From: Streptococcus infantis SPAR10
Lineage (GTDB): Bacteria > Bacillota > Bacilli > Lactobacillales > Streptococcaceae
Length of the DNA stretch: 64,000 nt
Direction: 5' to 3'
NCBI RefSeq assembly: GCF_000279535.1
Contig: NZ_ALCH01000005.1
Span: 124,001-188,000, forward strand
Each line of letters begins with the position of its first letter. The stretch's first letter is position 1. The notes beneath the pieces were generated by a model, which saw only the letters and a list, made by a program, of their open reading frames with translations, did no database searches and was not told the DNA's origin. This document shows, piece by piece, positions 1 through 8,399 of this stretch. Position numbers and translations under genes: made by a program.

Positions 1-957
1 ATCACTCTATCAAATAAAGGTTACATCAAACGTTTGGACCAAGACGAGTTTACTGCCCAAAAACGTGGTGGACGCGGTGTTCAAGGAACAGGAGTCAAGG
101 ATGATGACTTTGTCCGTGAGTTGGTTTCTACCAGCACCCATGATCACTTGCTCTTCTTTACCAACAAAGGTCGTGTCTATCGTTTGAAAGGTTATGAAAT
201 ACCAGAATATGGTCGTACAGCCAAGGGATTGCCTGTAGTTAACCTCTTAAAACTGGATGAGGGAGAAAGCATCCAAACTATCATTAATGTCGAATCAGAA
301 CGTAGTGATGATGCATACATCTTCTTTACGACTCGAGCAGGTATTGTTAAGAGAACTAGCGTTAAAGAATTTGCGAACATTCGTCAAAATGGTCTAAAAG
401 CCTTGAATTTGAAAGATGAGGACGAATTGATCAATGTTCTTCTGACTCAAGAAGATACTGATATCATTATCGGTACTAAGTTAGGCTATGCAGTTCGTTT
501 CAATCAATCATCCGTTCGTAGCATGAGCCGTAGCGCCACAGGTGTTAAAGGAGTAAATCTTCGTGAAGGAGATGCTGTAGTTGGAGCTAGAGTGATTACC
601 GATAAAGATGAAGTTCTTATCATTACTGAAAAAGGATACGGTAAGCGTACAGTTGCCACTGAATATCCAACTAAAGGTCGTGCTGGTAAAGGTATGAAAA
701 CTGCTAATATTACTGATAAAAACGGTCAACTTGCAGGCCTTCTCACAGTAAAAGGTGACGAAGATTTGATGGTTATCACAGATACCGGTGTCATGATTCG
801 TACAAATGTTGCCAATATTTCTCAAACTGGACGTTCAACCATGGGAGTTAAGGTTATGCGTTTAGATGAGAACGCTAAGATTGTAACCTTTACAACAGTT
901 GCGGCAGCTGAGAAAGAAGAAGTTGGGGCAGAAAACGAAACAGAAAGTGAAGAATAA
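1..957 (+). CDS. gyrA: DNA gyrase subunit A, C-terminal part (5' end outside window)
   Basis: This is the C-terminal DNA-wrapping beta-propeller of GyrA; the breakage-reunion domain and active-site tyrosine lie upstream of the window. The reading frame is open from base 1, so the TTG at 34 is an internal Leu codon, not a start. A GyrA-box (QKRGGRG) lies at about bases 58-78. Repeated propeller-blade strands follow, with motifs such as TNKGRVYRL and TRAGIVKRT. The end is an acidic Glu-rich tail typical of GyrA. The GyrA-box separates it from ParC, whose C-terminal domain usually lacks a canonical copy. In complex with GyrB it introduces negative supercoils. Its stop codon shares one base with the srtA start, so the two are probably translationally coupled. 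The gyrA-srtA order is usual in streptococci. Confidence 0.95.
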   Translation: MTLSNKGYIKRLDQDEFTAQKRGGRGVQGTGVKDDDFVRELVSTSTHDHLLFFTNKGRVYRLKGYEIPEYGRTAKGLPVVNLLKLDEGESIQTIINVESERSDDAYIFFTTRAGIVKRTSVKEFANIRQNGLKALNLKDEDELINVLLTQEDTDIIIGTKLGYAVRFNQSSVRSMSRSATGVKGVNLREGDAVVGARVITDKDEVLIITEKGYGKRTVATEYPTKGRAGKGMKTANITDKNGQLAGLLTVKGDEDLMVITDTGVMIRTNVANISQTGRSTMGVKVMRLDENAKIVTFTTVAAAEKEEVGAENETESEE

Positions 958-1703
958 TGTCTCAAAAAAGAACTAAGAGTAAAAAAAATAAACGTAAGAA
1001 TCTGCTGATTAATATTTTAGCTGGCTTTCTAATCCTTTTGTCTCTATCCTTGATTTTTAACTCAAAGATTCGTAATATCTTTATGGTTTGGAATACTAAC
1101 AAGTATCAAGTTAGTCAAGTTTCAAAAGAAAAGCTTGAAGAGAATAATGGTGCAGAAGGGAATTTTGATTTTAATTCTGTGAAGGCAATTTCTTCAGAGG
1201 CTGTTTTATCAGCTCAATGGGATGCACAACAGTTGCCTGTTATAGGTGGGATTGCTGTTCCGGAAGTAGAAATCAACTTACCAATCTTTAAAGGTTTGGA
1301 CAATGTAAACTTGTTCTACGGAGCAGGAACCATGAAACCAAATCAAAAAATGGGTGAAGGAAATTATTCTCTAGCTAGTCACCATATCTTTACAGCTGAG
1401 AATGCTAGCCAAATGCTATTTTCTCCTTTGGTTAATGCCAAAGAAGGTATGAAGATTTATTTGACGGATAAGGATAAAGTTTATACCTATGAAATTCGTG
1501 AAGTGAAACACGTAACACCAGACCGTGTTGATGAGATTGATGACCGTGAGGGTATCAATGAAATCACCTTAGTGACATGTGTGGACTATGATGCTACCGA
1601 ACGGATTATCGTAAAGGGAGATTTAAAAGAAATCAAATCTTATTCAGACACTCCGTCAGATGTCTTAGCTGCATTTAATAAACCATATAAACAAAGATAT
1701 TAA
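957..1703 (+). CDS. srtA: Class A sortase (SrtA), housekeeping LPXTG transpeptidase
   Basis: SrtA cleaves LPXTG sorting signals of exported proteins and links them to cell-wall precursor at the outer membrane face. The 248-residue protein has a short Lys/Arg-rich cytoplasmic start (about residues 4-15) and one N-terminal signal-anchor helix (about 16-35). The sortase barrel follows. The catalytic triad is visible: His142 in ASHH, Cys208 in TLVTC and Arg216 in ERIIVKG, the same spacing as known streptococcal SrtA. The start ATG overlaps the gyrA stop by one base and no separate promoter is visible, so it is likely cotranscribed with gyrA. A terminator follows at 1719. Identification is secure. 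Confidence 0.96.
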   Translation: MSQKRTKSKKNKRKNLLINILAGFLILLSLSLIFNSKIRNIFMVWNTNKYQVSQVSKEKLEENNGAEGNFDFNSVKAISSEAVLSAQWDAQQLPVIGGIAVPEVEINLPIFKGLDNVNLFYGAGTMKPNQKMGEGNYSLASHHIFTAENASQMLFSPLVNAKEGMKIYLTDKDKVYTYEIREVKHVTPDRVDEIDDREGINEITLVTCVDYDATERIIVKGDLKEIKSYSDTPSDVLAAFNKPYKQRY

Positions 1704-1718
1704 TTTGTAAATTTTTAG

Positions 1719-1750
1719 AAAAAGGTTCGCTAAAGATTGCGAGCTTTTTT
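1719..1750 (+). terminator. Intrinsic terminator after srtA
   Basis: The arm at 1719-1730 pairs with 1739-1750 (with G-U pairs) around an 8-base loop and runs into a T-rich stretch. It separates gyrA-srtA from asd. Confidence 0.75.
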
Positions 1751-1755
1751 CTTGT

Positions 1756-1770
1756 CAATTTCAGAAAATA
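1756..1770 (+). promoter_or_regulatory. CodY-like box upstream of the asd promoter
   Basis: The 15-mer centred on TTTCAGAAAA matches the CodY consensus AATTTTCWGAAAATT with three mismatches. It lies 14 bases upstream of the asd -35 element, the same relative place as the better-matching box before the leu promoter. By itself it is weak; the second box at 1828 strengthens it. Confidence 0.4.
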
Positions 1771-1784
1771 GATTAGGTAAAGAC

Positions 1785-1813
1785 TTTTCAATTCCACCAA
1801 AAAGTAGTATAAT
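1785..1813 (+). promoter_or_regulatory. Promoter of asd
   Basis: A -35 of TTTTCA (1785-1790), a 17-base spacer and a perfect TATAAT (1808-1813) lie 45 bases before the asd start codon. Confidence 0.75.
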
Positions 1814-1827
1814 GTTTCTATTATAGA

Positions 1828-1842
1828 AATTTTTAGAAAATT
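1828..1842 (+). promoter_or_regulatory. CodY-like box in the asd 5' leader
   Basis: AATTTTTAGAAAATT matches the CodY consensus at 14 of 15 positions. It lies between the -10 element and the start codon, a place where a bound repressor would block transcription. Confidence 0.55.
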
Positions 1843-1858
1843 CCAAAAGAGGTTTGTT

Positions 1859-2935
1859 ATGGGATATACAGTTGCTGTTGTCGGTGCTACAGGTGCCGTT
1901 GGTGCTCAAATGATCAAAATGTTGGAAGAATCAACTCTTCCAATCGATAAGATTCGCTACCTTGCGTCTGCACGTTCTGCAGGAAAGGTCTTGCAATTCA
2001 AGGGCCAAGATGTGACTATTGAAGAAACAACAGAAGAAGCTTTTGAAGGAGTCGATATTGCTCTCTTCTCAGCTGGAGGTTCAACTTCTGCAAAATACGC
2101 ACCTTATGCTGTAAAAGCAGGGGCGGTAGTAGTTGATAACACTTCTTATTTCCGTCAAAATCCAGATGTACCTTTGGTAGTGCCTGAAGTGAATTCCCAC
2201 GCTCTTGATGCTCATAATGGGATCATCGCCTGTCCTAACTGTTCAACTATTCAAATGATGGTAGCTCTTGAACCAGTTCGTCAAAAATGGGGCTTAGATC
2301 GTATCATCGTTTCAACTTATCAAGCTGTTTCAGGTGCAGGTATGGGAGCCATTCTTGAGACACAACGTGAATTGCGTGAAGTATTGAATGATGGTGTAAA
2401 TCCACGTGATTTGCATGCGGAAATTTTGCCATCAGGTGGCGATAAGAAACACTATCCAATTGCTTTTAATGCTCTTCCTCAAATTGACGTCTTCACTGAG
2501 AATGACTATACTTATGAAGAAATGAAGATGACAAACGAAACTAAGAAAATCATGGAAGACGATAGCATTGCCGTTTCAGCAACTTGCGTACGTATTCCAG
2601 TTTTGTCAGCTCACTCTGAGTCTGTTTACATTGAAACAAAAGAAGTAGCACCAATCGAAGAAGTTAAAGCTGCGATTGCTGCCTTCCCGGGTGCAGTTCT
2701 TGAAGACGATGTGGCTCACCAAATCTATCCACAAGCTATCAATGCGGTTGGTTCTCGCGACACATTTGTTGGTCGTATCCGTAAAGACTTGGATGCTGAA
2801 AAGGGAATTCATATGTGGGTGGTTTCAGATAACCTTCTCAAGGGTGCTGCTTGGAACTCAGTTCAAATTGCAGAAACCCTTCATGAACGTGGTCTAGTAC
2901 GCCCAACAGCTGAGTTGAAGTTTGAATTGAAATAG
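1859..2935 (+). CDS. asd: Aspartate-semialdehyde dehydrogenase
   Basis: Asd reduces aspartyl-phosphate to aspartate semialdehyde with NADPH, the branch point to lysine/diaminopimelate, threonine and methionine. The 358-residue protein starts with the nucleotide-binding signature GATGAVG. It carries the active-site sequence CPNCST with the catalytic cysteine at about residue 128, and a conserved HSE segment around 250. Length is normal for the family. The start ATG has an AGAGG Shine-Dalgarno sequence nine bases upstream. It has its own promoter and is followed by two hairpins, so it is probably monocistronic although dapA, the next step toward lysine, is directly downstream. The two CodY-like boxes around its promoter suggest control by branched-chain amino acid and GTP status. 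Confidence 0.97.
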   Translation: MGYTVAVVGATGAVGAQMIKMLEESTLPIDKIRYLASARSAGKVLQFKGQDVTIEETTEEAFEGVDIALFSAGGSTSAKYAPYAVKAGAVVVDNTSYFRQNPDVPLVVPEVNSHALDAHNGIIACPNCSTIQMMVALEPVRQKWGLDRIIVSTYQAVSGAGMGAILETQRELREVLNDGVNPRDLHAEILPSGGDKKHYPIAFNALPQIDVFTENDYTYEEMKMTNETKKIMEDDSIAVSATCVRIPVLSAHSESVYIETKEVAPIEEVKAAIAAFPGAVLEDDVAHQIYPQAINAVGSRDTFVGRIRKDLDAEKGIHMWVVSDNLLKGAAWNSVQIAETLHERGLVRPTAELKFELK

Positions 2936-2946
2936 GGAGCAAAACA

Positions 2947-3035
2947 GAAATCAGTAACTCGAAGAGTTTGATTTCTTCCTCTTATTTTATGTATAGAACA
3001 GGAGGCAAAGGCAAGTATGCCCCAGCCTCTTTCTT
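2947..3035 (+). terminator. Tandem hairpins between asd and dapA, the second an intrinsic terminator
   Basis: Hairpin one (2947-2975) pairs GAAATCA with TGATTTC around an inner AACTC/GAGTT stem. Hairpin two pairs GAGGC (3002-3006) with GCCTC (3025-3029) plus an inner GGCA/TGCC stem and a T-rich tail. The second looks like the terminator of asd; the first has no U-tract. Confidence 0.65.
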
Positions 3036-3056
3036 ATATAGAGAAAGGTTTTTTCT

Positions 3057-3992
3057 ATGTCTTATCAAGATTTAAAAGATTGTAAAATTATCACTGCTTT
3101 TATTACTCCTTTTCATGAAGATGGGTCAATAAATTTCGACGCTATTCCAAAGTTGATTGAACATTTATTGGCACATCATACAGATGGTATTCTCTTGGCG
3201 GGGACGACTGCTGAGAGTCCGACTCTTACTCACGATGAGGAGTTGCAGTTGTTTGCAGCTGTTCAGAAGGTTGTTAATGGACGTGTTCCTTTAATCGCTG
3301 GTGTTGGTACTAATGATACACGCGACTCTATTGAGTTTGTCAAAGAAGTAGCAGAATTTGGAGGTTTTGCAGCCGGTCTCGCAATTGTTCCCTACTACAA
3401 TAAACCATCTCAAGAAGGAATGTATCAGCACTTTAAAGCTATCGCAGATGCGTCTGATTTACCTATCATTATCTATAATATTCCAGGTCGTGTAGTAGTT
3501 GAATTGACTCCGGAAACCATGCTTCGCTTAGCGGAACATCCAAATATCATCGGAGTTAAAGAATGTACCAGCCTTGCAAATATGGCCTATTTGATTGAGC
3601 ACAAACCAGAAGAATTCTTGATATACACTGGAGAAGACGGAGACGCCTTCCATGCTATGAACTTGGGTGCTGACGGGGTTATCTCTGTTGCTTCTCATAC
3701 CAATGGTGATGAAATGTATGAAATGTTCACTGCGATTGAAGAAAGTGATATGAAGAAAGCGGCAGCTATTCAACGTAAATTTATTCCCAAGGTTAATGCT
3801 CTCTTCTCATACCCAAGTCCTGCACCTGTTAAGGCAGTCCTCAACTATATGGGATTTGAAGCTGGTCCAACGCGCCTACCATTGGTTCCTACGCCTGAAG
3901 AAGATGCTAAACGCATTATCAAAGTTGTTATTGACGGAGACTATGAAGCAACTAAAGCGACTGTCACTGGAGTTCTTCGACCTGATTACTAA
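3057..3992 (+). CDS. dapA: 4-hydroxy-tetrahydrodipicolinate synthase
   Basis: DapA condenses aspartate semialdehyde with pyruvate in the first committed step of lysine synthesis. The 311-residue TIM-barrel protein shows the pyruvate-binding GTTAES loop near residue 49, the YYNKPSQEG segment, catalytic Tyr140 in YNIPGR and Schiff-base Lys168 in GVKECT. Length is slightly above the usual 290-300 because of a C-terminal extension. It follows asd, which makes its substrate. The only signal just upstream is the asd terminator, and I see no clean separate promoter, so expression may rely on readthrough or a weak promoter in the spacer. Confidence 0.96.
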   Translation: MSYQDLKDCKIITAFITPFHEDGSINFDAIPKLIEHLLAHHTDGILLAGTTAESPTLTHDEELQLFAAVQKVVNGRVPLIAGVGTNDTRDSIEFVKEVAEFGGFAAGLAIVPYYNKPSQEGMYQHFKAIADASDLPIIIYNIPGRVVVELTPETMLRLAEHPNIIGVKECTSLANMAYLIEHKPEEFLIYTGEDGDAFHAMNLGADGVISVASHTNGDEMYEMFTAIEESDMKKAAAIQRKFIPKVNALFSYPSPAPVKAVLNYMGFEAGPTRLPLVPTPEEDAKRIIKVVIDGDYEATKATVTGVLRPDY

Positions 3993-4011
3993 TATAACTA
4001 ACATAAATAGA

Positions 4012-4054
4012 AACTTCCTAACAAGTAAAATTGTTGGGAGTTTTTTCTTTTTTT
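4012..4054 (+). terminator. Intrinsic terminator after dapA
   Basis: AACTTCCTAACAA (4012-4024) pairs with TTGTTGGGAGTT (4031-4042) and is followed by a long T tract. The T tract runs directly into the com-box of dprA. Confidence 0.85.
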
Positions 4055-4061
4055 ACGAATA
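4054..4061 (+). promoter_or_regulatory. com-box (ComX/SigX late competence promoter) of dprA
   Basis: A perfect TACGAATA octamer, preceded by a T tract, lies 31 bases before the dprA start. This is the established recognition site for the competence sigma factor ComX in streptococci, and dprA is a classic late competence gene. No good sigma-A promoter is visible in the same spacer. Confidence 0.9.
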
Positions 4062-4091
4062 GATAAATAGAGAGAGAAAAAGGAGTCGATC

Positions 4092-4955
4092 ATGAAAATT
4101 AAGATTGATAATTTCGAAATTTATAAGTTAAAGCAAGCAGGTTTAAGTAATCAGCAGGTTCTGAATGTACTTCAATATGGAGAAATTTATGATCAGGAAT
4201 TGAGTTTAGAGACGATCGCTGAAGCCTCAGAGTGTCGTAATCCAGTGGTTTTTATGGAGCGGTATCATAAACTGACTTTTGAAAGCATGGAACGTTTAAA
4301 GAAAGATTTTGAAAAGTTCCCATCATTTTCGATTCTGGATGATGTTTATCCCATTTCGCTTAGTGAAATTTACGATGCACCAGTATTGCTTTTTTATAAA
4401 GGAGATTTAAATCTCTTAAAATTACCAAAGATAGCAGTTGTAGGGAGTCGCTCTTGTAGTCAAACCGGAACCAAATCAGTCCGGAAAGTCATTGAAGAAC
4501 TGGAGAATGAATTAGTTGTGGTGAGCGGACTTGCTAGAGGAATCGACACAGCAGCCCATATGTCAATTCTTCAAACTGGTGGCAAAACGATTGCAGTGAT
4601 CGGGACTGGTTTAGACGTCTATTATCCCCGCTCCAATAAACGTCTTCAAGAATACATTGGAGACAATCATTTAATACTAAGTGAGTACGGACCAGGGGAA
4701 GAACCCTTGAAATTTCACTTTCCTGCCAGAAATCGCATTATTGCAGGATTGTGTCGAGGAGTTATCGTTGCAGAAGCTAAAATGAGATCTGGTAGCTTAA
4801 TCACTTGTGAGCGTGCTATGGAGGAAGGTAGAGATGTCTTTGCGATTCCAGGTTCCATTTTAGATGGACGCTCAGACGGCTGTCATCATTTGATCCAAGA
4901 AGGAGCAAAACTAGCAACATGTGGGCAGGATATTCTCGCCGAGTTTGAGTTTTAG
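4092..4955 (+). CDS. dprA: DNA processing protein DprA (RecA loader in natural transformation)
   Basis: DprA binds incoming single-stranded DNA in the cytoplasm during transformation, loads RecA on it and in streptococci also helps to shut off competence. The 287-residue protein has an N-terminal SAM-like region (about 1-100) and the Rossmann-like DprA core. The core shows VVGSRSCS, SGLARGIDTAAH, GTGLDVYYPRSN and FPARNRIIAGL, all hallmark motifs. The start ATG has AAAAGGAG upstream. Transcription from the com-box at 4054 would make it competence-specific. topA downstream has its own promoter. Confidence 0.97.
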   Translation: MKIKIDNFEIYKLKQAGLSNQQVLNVLQYGEIYDQELSLETIAEASECRNPVVFMERYHKLTFESMERLKKDFEKFPSFSILDDVYPISLSEIYDAPVLLFYKGDLNLLKLPKIAVVGSRSCSQTGTKSVRKVIEELENELVVVSGLARGIDTAAHMSILQTGGKTIAVIGTGLDVYYPRSNKRLQEYIGDNHLILSEYGPGEEPLKFHFPARNRIIAGLCRGVIVAEAKMRSGSLITCERAMEEGRDVFAIPGSILDGRSDGCHHLIQEGAKLATCGQDILAEFEF

Positions 4956-5009
4956 ACATAGAATCATTTCATTTAGCAAACTTTTCTTCTATTGTATGGG
5001 TGTTAAGTC

Positions 5010-5038
5010 TTGACAGGTTTTTAAAAATGGTTTACACT
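5010..5038 (+). promoter_or_regulatory. Promoter of topA
   Basis: TTGACA (5010-5015), a 17-base spacer and TACACT (5033-5038) lie 37 bases before the GTG start. The topA promoter is known to respond to supercoiling in pneumococcus; whether this one does is not visible here. Confidence 0.75.
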
Positions 5039-5074
5039 TTATAAAGTTTAATTACTTTGAGAAGGTGTGATACT

Positions 5075-7162
5075 GTGGTAACGGCAACCAAAAAGAAAAA
5101 ATCAACAAGTAAAAAAAATCTTGTAATCGTGGAGTCGCCTGCTAAGGCGAAAACGATTGAAAAATATCTAGGACGTAATTATAAGGTTTTAGCCAGCGTC
5201 GGACATATTCGTGATTTGAAAAAATCAAGTATGTCAGTCGATGTAGAAAATAATTATGAACCCCAATATATCAATATTCGTGGTAAAGGTCCTCTCATCA
5301 ATGATTTGAAAAAAGAAGCTAAGAAAGCCAATAAAGTCTTTCTTGCAAGTGACCCGGACCGTGAAGGAGAAGCTATTTCTTGGCACTTAGCGCATATTTT
5401 AAATCTTGATGAGAATGACGCCAACCGTGTTGTTTTCAACGAGATTACCAAGGATGCGGTTAAAAATGCCTTTAAAGAACCTCGTAAAATCAATATGGAT
5501 TTGGTCGATGCTCAACAAGCCCGTCGTGTTTTGGACCGTTTAGTGGGGTATTCAATTTCACCAATTCTTTGGAAAAAGGTTAAAAAAGGTTTATCAGCAG
5601 GACGTGTTCAGTCTGTTGCTTTAAAGCTAATCATTGATCGCGAGAATGAAATCAATGCCTTCCAACCAGAAGAATATTGGACGATTGATGGTGTCTTTAA
5701 AAAAGGTACCAAGCAATTCCAAGCTTCTTTTTATGGAATGAATGGCAAGAAGATGAAGTTGACTACCAATGATGAAGTCAAAGAAGTTTTATCTCATATG
5801 AACAGCAAGGATTTTACAGTTGATCAAGTAGATAAAAAGGAAAGAAAGCGCAATACTCCTCTTCCATATACAACGTCTTCTATGCAGATGGATGCTGCTA
5901 ACAAGATTAACTTCCGAACTCGTAAGACTATGATGGTTGCTCAGCAACTCTATGAAGGAATCAATATTGGTAAAGGTGTCCAAGGTTTGATCACCTATAT
6001 GCGTACGGATTCTACTCGTATCAGTCCAGTTGCTCAGAACGAAGCTGCTAGTTACATCAATGAACGTTTTGGTAGTAAGTATTCTAAACATGGTAGCAAA
6101 GTGAAAAATGCCTCTGGCGCTCAAGACGCCCACGAAGCTATTCGTCCTTCAAGTGTCTTTAATACGCCTGAAAAAATTGCTAAGTATTTGGATAAAGACC
6201 AGCTTAAACTTTATACCCTTATCTGGAACCGCTTTGTAGCGAGTCAAATGACTGGTGCAATTTTTGATACAATGGCTGTTAAATTATCACAAAATGGTGT
6301 TCAATTTGCAGCGAATGGTAGTCAGGTTAAGTTTGATGGTTATTTAGCTATTTATAACGATTCTGATAAGAATAAGATGCTGCCAGATATGGAAGTAGGA
6401 GATGTGGTTAAACAGGTCAATAGTAAACCTGAACAACATTTCACACAACCGCCTGCACGATATTCAGAAGCAACACTGATTAAAACCTTGGAAGAGAATG
6501 GAGTTGGACGTCCATCTACCTATGCTCCAACCATTGAAACAATCCAAAAGCGTTATTATGTGAGATTGGCTTCTAAACGCTTTGAACCAACTGATCTAGG
6601 TCGAGTTGTTAACAAGCTGATTGTCGAATACTTCCCAGACATTGTAAATGTGAAATTTACTGCTGAAATGGAAGGGAAACTGGATGATGTCGAAGTCGGA
6701 AAAGAAGAGTGGCAACGGGTTATTGATGAATTTTACAAACCATTCTCTAAAGAGGTTGCAAAAGCTGAAGCAGAGATGGAAAAAATTCAAATCAAGGATG
6801 AACCAGCTGGATTTGACTGTGAAGTTTGTGGCAGTCCTATGGTGATTAAGATTGGACGCTTCGGTAAGTTTTACGCATGTAGCAATTTCCCTGATTGCCG
6901 ACATACACAAGCCATTGTCAAAGAAGTTGGTGTTACATGTCCAAATTGTCATCAAGGGCAAATCATCGAACGCAAAACTAAACGTAATCGTATATTCTAT
7001 GGCTGCAATCGTTATCCAGAATGTGAGTTTACTTCTTGGGATAAACCGGTTGGACGTGATTGTCCTAAGTGTGGCCACTTCCTCATGGAGAAGAAAATCC
7101 GTGGTGGAGGCAAACAAATTGTATGTAGCAATGGTGACTACGAAGAAGAAAAGATTAAATAA
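5075..7162 (+). CDS. topA: DNA topoisomerase I
   Basis: TopA relaxes negative supercoils and balances the gyrase encoded at the window start. I chose the GTG at 5075, eight bases after GAAGG. It gives 695 residues, the pneumococcal length; the upstream in-frame TTG at 5057 has no ribosome site. After a Lys-rich start come the Toprim motifs [15 protein letters not shown] and [12 protein letters not shown], then the active-site tyrosine at about residue 308 in [11 protein letters not shown]. Two C4 zinc ribbons follow (CEVCG...CSNFPDC and CPNCH...CNRYPEC). A third ribbon begins CPKCG but reads CSNGDY at the end, so it lacks the fourth cysteine. Own promoter; terminator at 7171. Confidence 0.97.
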   Translation: MVTATKKKKSTSKKNLVIVESPAKAKTIEKYLGRNYKVLASVGHIRDLKKSSMSVDVENNYEPQYINIRGKGPLINDLKKEAKKANKVFLASDPDREGEAISWHLAHILNLDENDANRVVFNEITKDAVKNAFKEPRKINMDLVDAQQARRVLDRLVGYSISPILWKKVKKGLSAGRVQSVALKLIIDRENEINAFQPEEYWTIDGVFKKGTKQFQASFYGMNGKKMKLTTNDEVKEVLSHMNSKDFTVDQVDKKERKRNTPLPYTTSSMQMDAANKINFRTRKTMMVAQQLYEGINIGKGVQGLITYMRTDSTRISPVAQNEAASYINERFGSKYSKHGSKVKNASGAQDAHEAIRPSSVFNTPEKIAKYLDKDQLKLYTLIWNRFVASQMTGAIFDTMAVKLSQNGVQFAANGSQVKFDGYLAIYNDSDKNKMLPDMEVGDVVKQVNSKPEQHFTQPPARYSEATLIKTLEENGVGRPSTYAPTIETIQKRYYVRLASKRFEPTDLGRVVNKLIVEYFPDIVNVKFTAEMEGKLDDVEVGKEEWQRVIDEFYKPFSKEVAKAEAEMEKIQIKDEPAGFDCEVCGSPMVIKIGRFGKFYACSNFPDCRHTQAIVKEVGVTCPNCHQGQIIERKTKRNRIFYGCNRYPECEFTSWDKPVGRDCPKCGHFLMEKKIRGGGKQIVCSNGDYEEEKIK

Positions 7163-7170
7163 TAGTGAGA

Positions 7171-7203
7171 GGGCTGAAGTAGATACTTCAGGCCTTTTTC
7201 TAA
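7171..7203 (+). terminator. Intrinsic terminator after topA
   Basis: GGGCTGAAGT pairs with ACTTCAGGCC (one mismatch) around an AGAT loop, followed by TTTTTC. Confidence 0.85.
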
Positions 7204-7271
7204 TTTAAACTTGACAGATTTTATCTTTTTATGCTTAACTAGAAGAAGATTATTCTTAACTAGGAGTAGAC

Positions 7272-7631
7272 ATGCGTATCATTTATCTCAGTATTGGCTT
7301 TATTTCATTAGCTTTGGCTATCGTTGGTGTAGTCTTACCGCTATTACCAACAACTCCCTTCCTCTTATTATCAATTGCCTGTTTTTCTAAATCTTCTAAG
7401 CGTTTTGAAGATTGGCTCTATCATACCAAGCTCTATCAAACCTATGTTGCCGATTTTAGAGAAACCAAGTCCATTGCGCGTGAACGCAAGAAAAAAATCA
7501 TTGTTTCGATTTATATCTTGATGGGAATTTCCATTTATTTCGCACCTCTTTTACCAGTAAAAATTGCTTTAGGATGTTTAACAATATTTATAACCTATTA
7601 TCTCTTTAAGGTAATACCAGATAAAGAATAG
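7272..7631 (+). CDS. DUF454 (YbaN-like) small membrane protein
   Basis: A 119-residue integral membrane protein of the DUF454/YbaN family, of unknown function. An N-terminal hydrophobic helix (about 4-24) runs into the family signature LPLLPTTPFLLL, followed by a CFSKSS segment, an aromatic amphipathic part (FEDWLYHTKLYQTY), a basic stretch (RERKKK) and one or two further membrane helices (about 77-115). The start is preceded by ACTAGGAGTAG. A TTGACA at 7211-7216 may be its -35, but the matching -10 is weak. It stands alone between topA and cutC, with no context that suggests a role. Confidence 0.85.
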   Translation: MRIIYLSIGFISLALAIVGVVLPLLPTTPFLLLSIACFSKSSKRFEDWLYHTKLYQTYVADFRETKSIARERKKKIIVSIYILMGISIYFAPLLPVKIALGCLTIFITYYLFKVIPDKE

Positions 7632-7684
7632 CTAAAAAAGTAATGATTTTCCTTGATAAAAAGTGGGGGTTACTTAAAACAATA

Positions 7685-7693
7685 TGATATAAT
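7685..7693 (+). promoter_or_regulatory. Extended -10 promoter of cutC
   Basis: TGATATAAT forms a perfect extended -10 (TGn + TATAAT) 31 bases before the cutC start. No good -35 is present, as is normal for this promoter type. Confidence 0.65.
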
Positions 7694-7723
7694 AATATCA
7701 AATAAATCGTCAAGGAGTATCAA

Positions 7724-8356
7724 ATGATTTACGAATTTTGTGCTGAAAATGTAACCTTGCTTGAAAAGGCTATGCAAGCTGGAGCTCGCCGTATTGAGCT
7801 CTGTGATAATCTTGCTGTTGGTGGAACGACACCAAGTTATGGAGTAACTAAGGCAGCTGTTGAGCTGGCAACTAACTACGATACGACTATTATGACTATG
7901 ATTCGTCCACGTGGTGGTGACTTTGTTTACAATGACATCGAGATTTCTATTATGCTCGAGGATATTCGTCTAACTGCTCAAGCAGGTAGCCAAGGGGTTG
8001 TTTTTGGTGCCTTAACAGCAGATAAGAAGTTGGATAAGGCTAACCTCGAAAAGTTGATTGCTGCATCTAAAGGTATGGAGATTGTCTTCCATATGGCTTT
8101 TGACGACTTAAGTGACCAAGAACAACTAGAAGCTATTGATTGGCTCAGCCAGGCTGGTGTAACACGCATCCTCACTCGAGCTGGTGTATCTGGCGATTCG
8201 TTAGAGAAACGTTTTGCTCACTACCGCAGAATTTTAGAACACACAGCAGGAAAAATTGAAATTTTACCTGGTGGGGGGATTGACATGGACAACCGTCAAA
8301 CCTTTATTGACCAACTGGGTGTGACACAATTACATGGAACTAAGGTTGTCTTTTAA
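7724..8356 (+). CDS. cutC: CutC family protein (putative copper homeostasis)
   Basis: A 210-residue TIM-barrel protein of the CutC family. It shows the family sequences FCAENV, RIELCDNLAVGGTTPS, MIRPRGGDF, GVVFGALT, FHMAFD and LPGGGI. CutC was linked to copper tolerance in E. coli, but a direct copper role is disputed, so the function should be taken as unproven. Start ATG has AAGGAG eight bases upstream. It has its own promoter and is followed, after 12 bases, by a hairpin that could terminate it but sits immediately before the next start codon. Confidence 0.93.
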   Translation: MIYEFCAENVTLLEKAMQAGARRIELCDNLAVGGTTPSYGVTKAAVELATNYDTTIMTMIRPRGGDFVYNDIEISIMLEDIRLTAQAGSQGVVFGALTADKKLDKANLEKLIAASKGMEIVFHMAFDDLSDQEQLEAIDWLSQAGVTRILTRAGVSGDSLEKRFAHYRRILEHTAGKIEILPGGGIDMDNRQTFIDQLGVTQLHGTKVVF

Positions 8357-8368
8357 AAAATAGAAAGG

Positions 8369-8395
8369 AACTGCTAGCTTTTGGTAGCAGTTTTC
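8369..8395 (+). promoter_or_regulatory. Hairpin between Shine-Dalgarno and start codon of the YjbR-like gene
   Basis: AACTGCTA (8369-8376) pairs perfectly with TAGCAGTT (8385-8392), followed by a short T run. It resembles a terminator of cutC. It also lies between an AAGGA at 8365-8369 and the ATG at 8400. Folding would bring the two to about seven bases apart. Confidence 0.6.
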
Positions 8396-8399
8396 GCTT

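Noticed and set aside
6596..7117. 173-residue minus-strand reading frame opposite topA
   Set aside because: It is a shadow of the topA coding frame, with no ribosome site and no recognisable domain.
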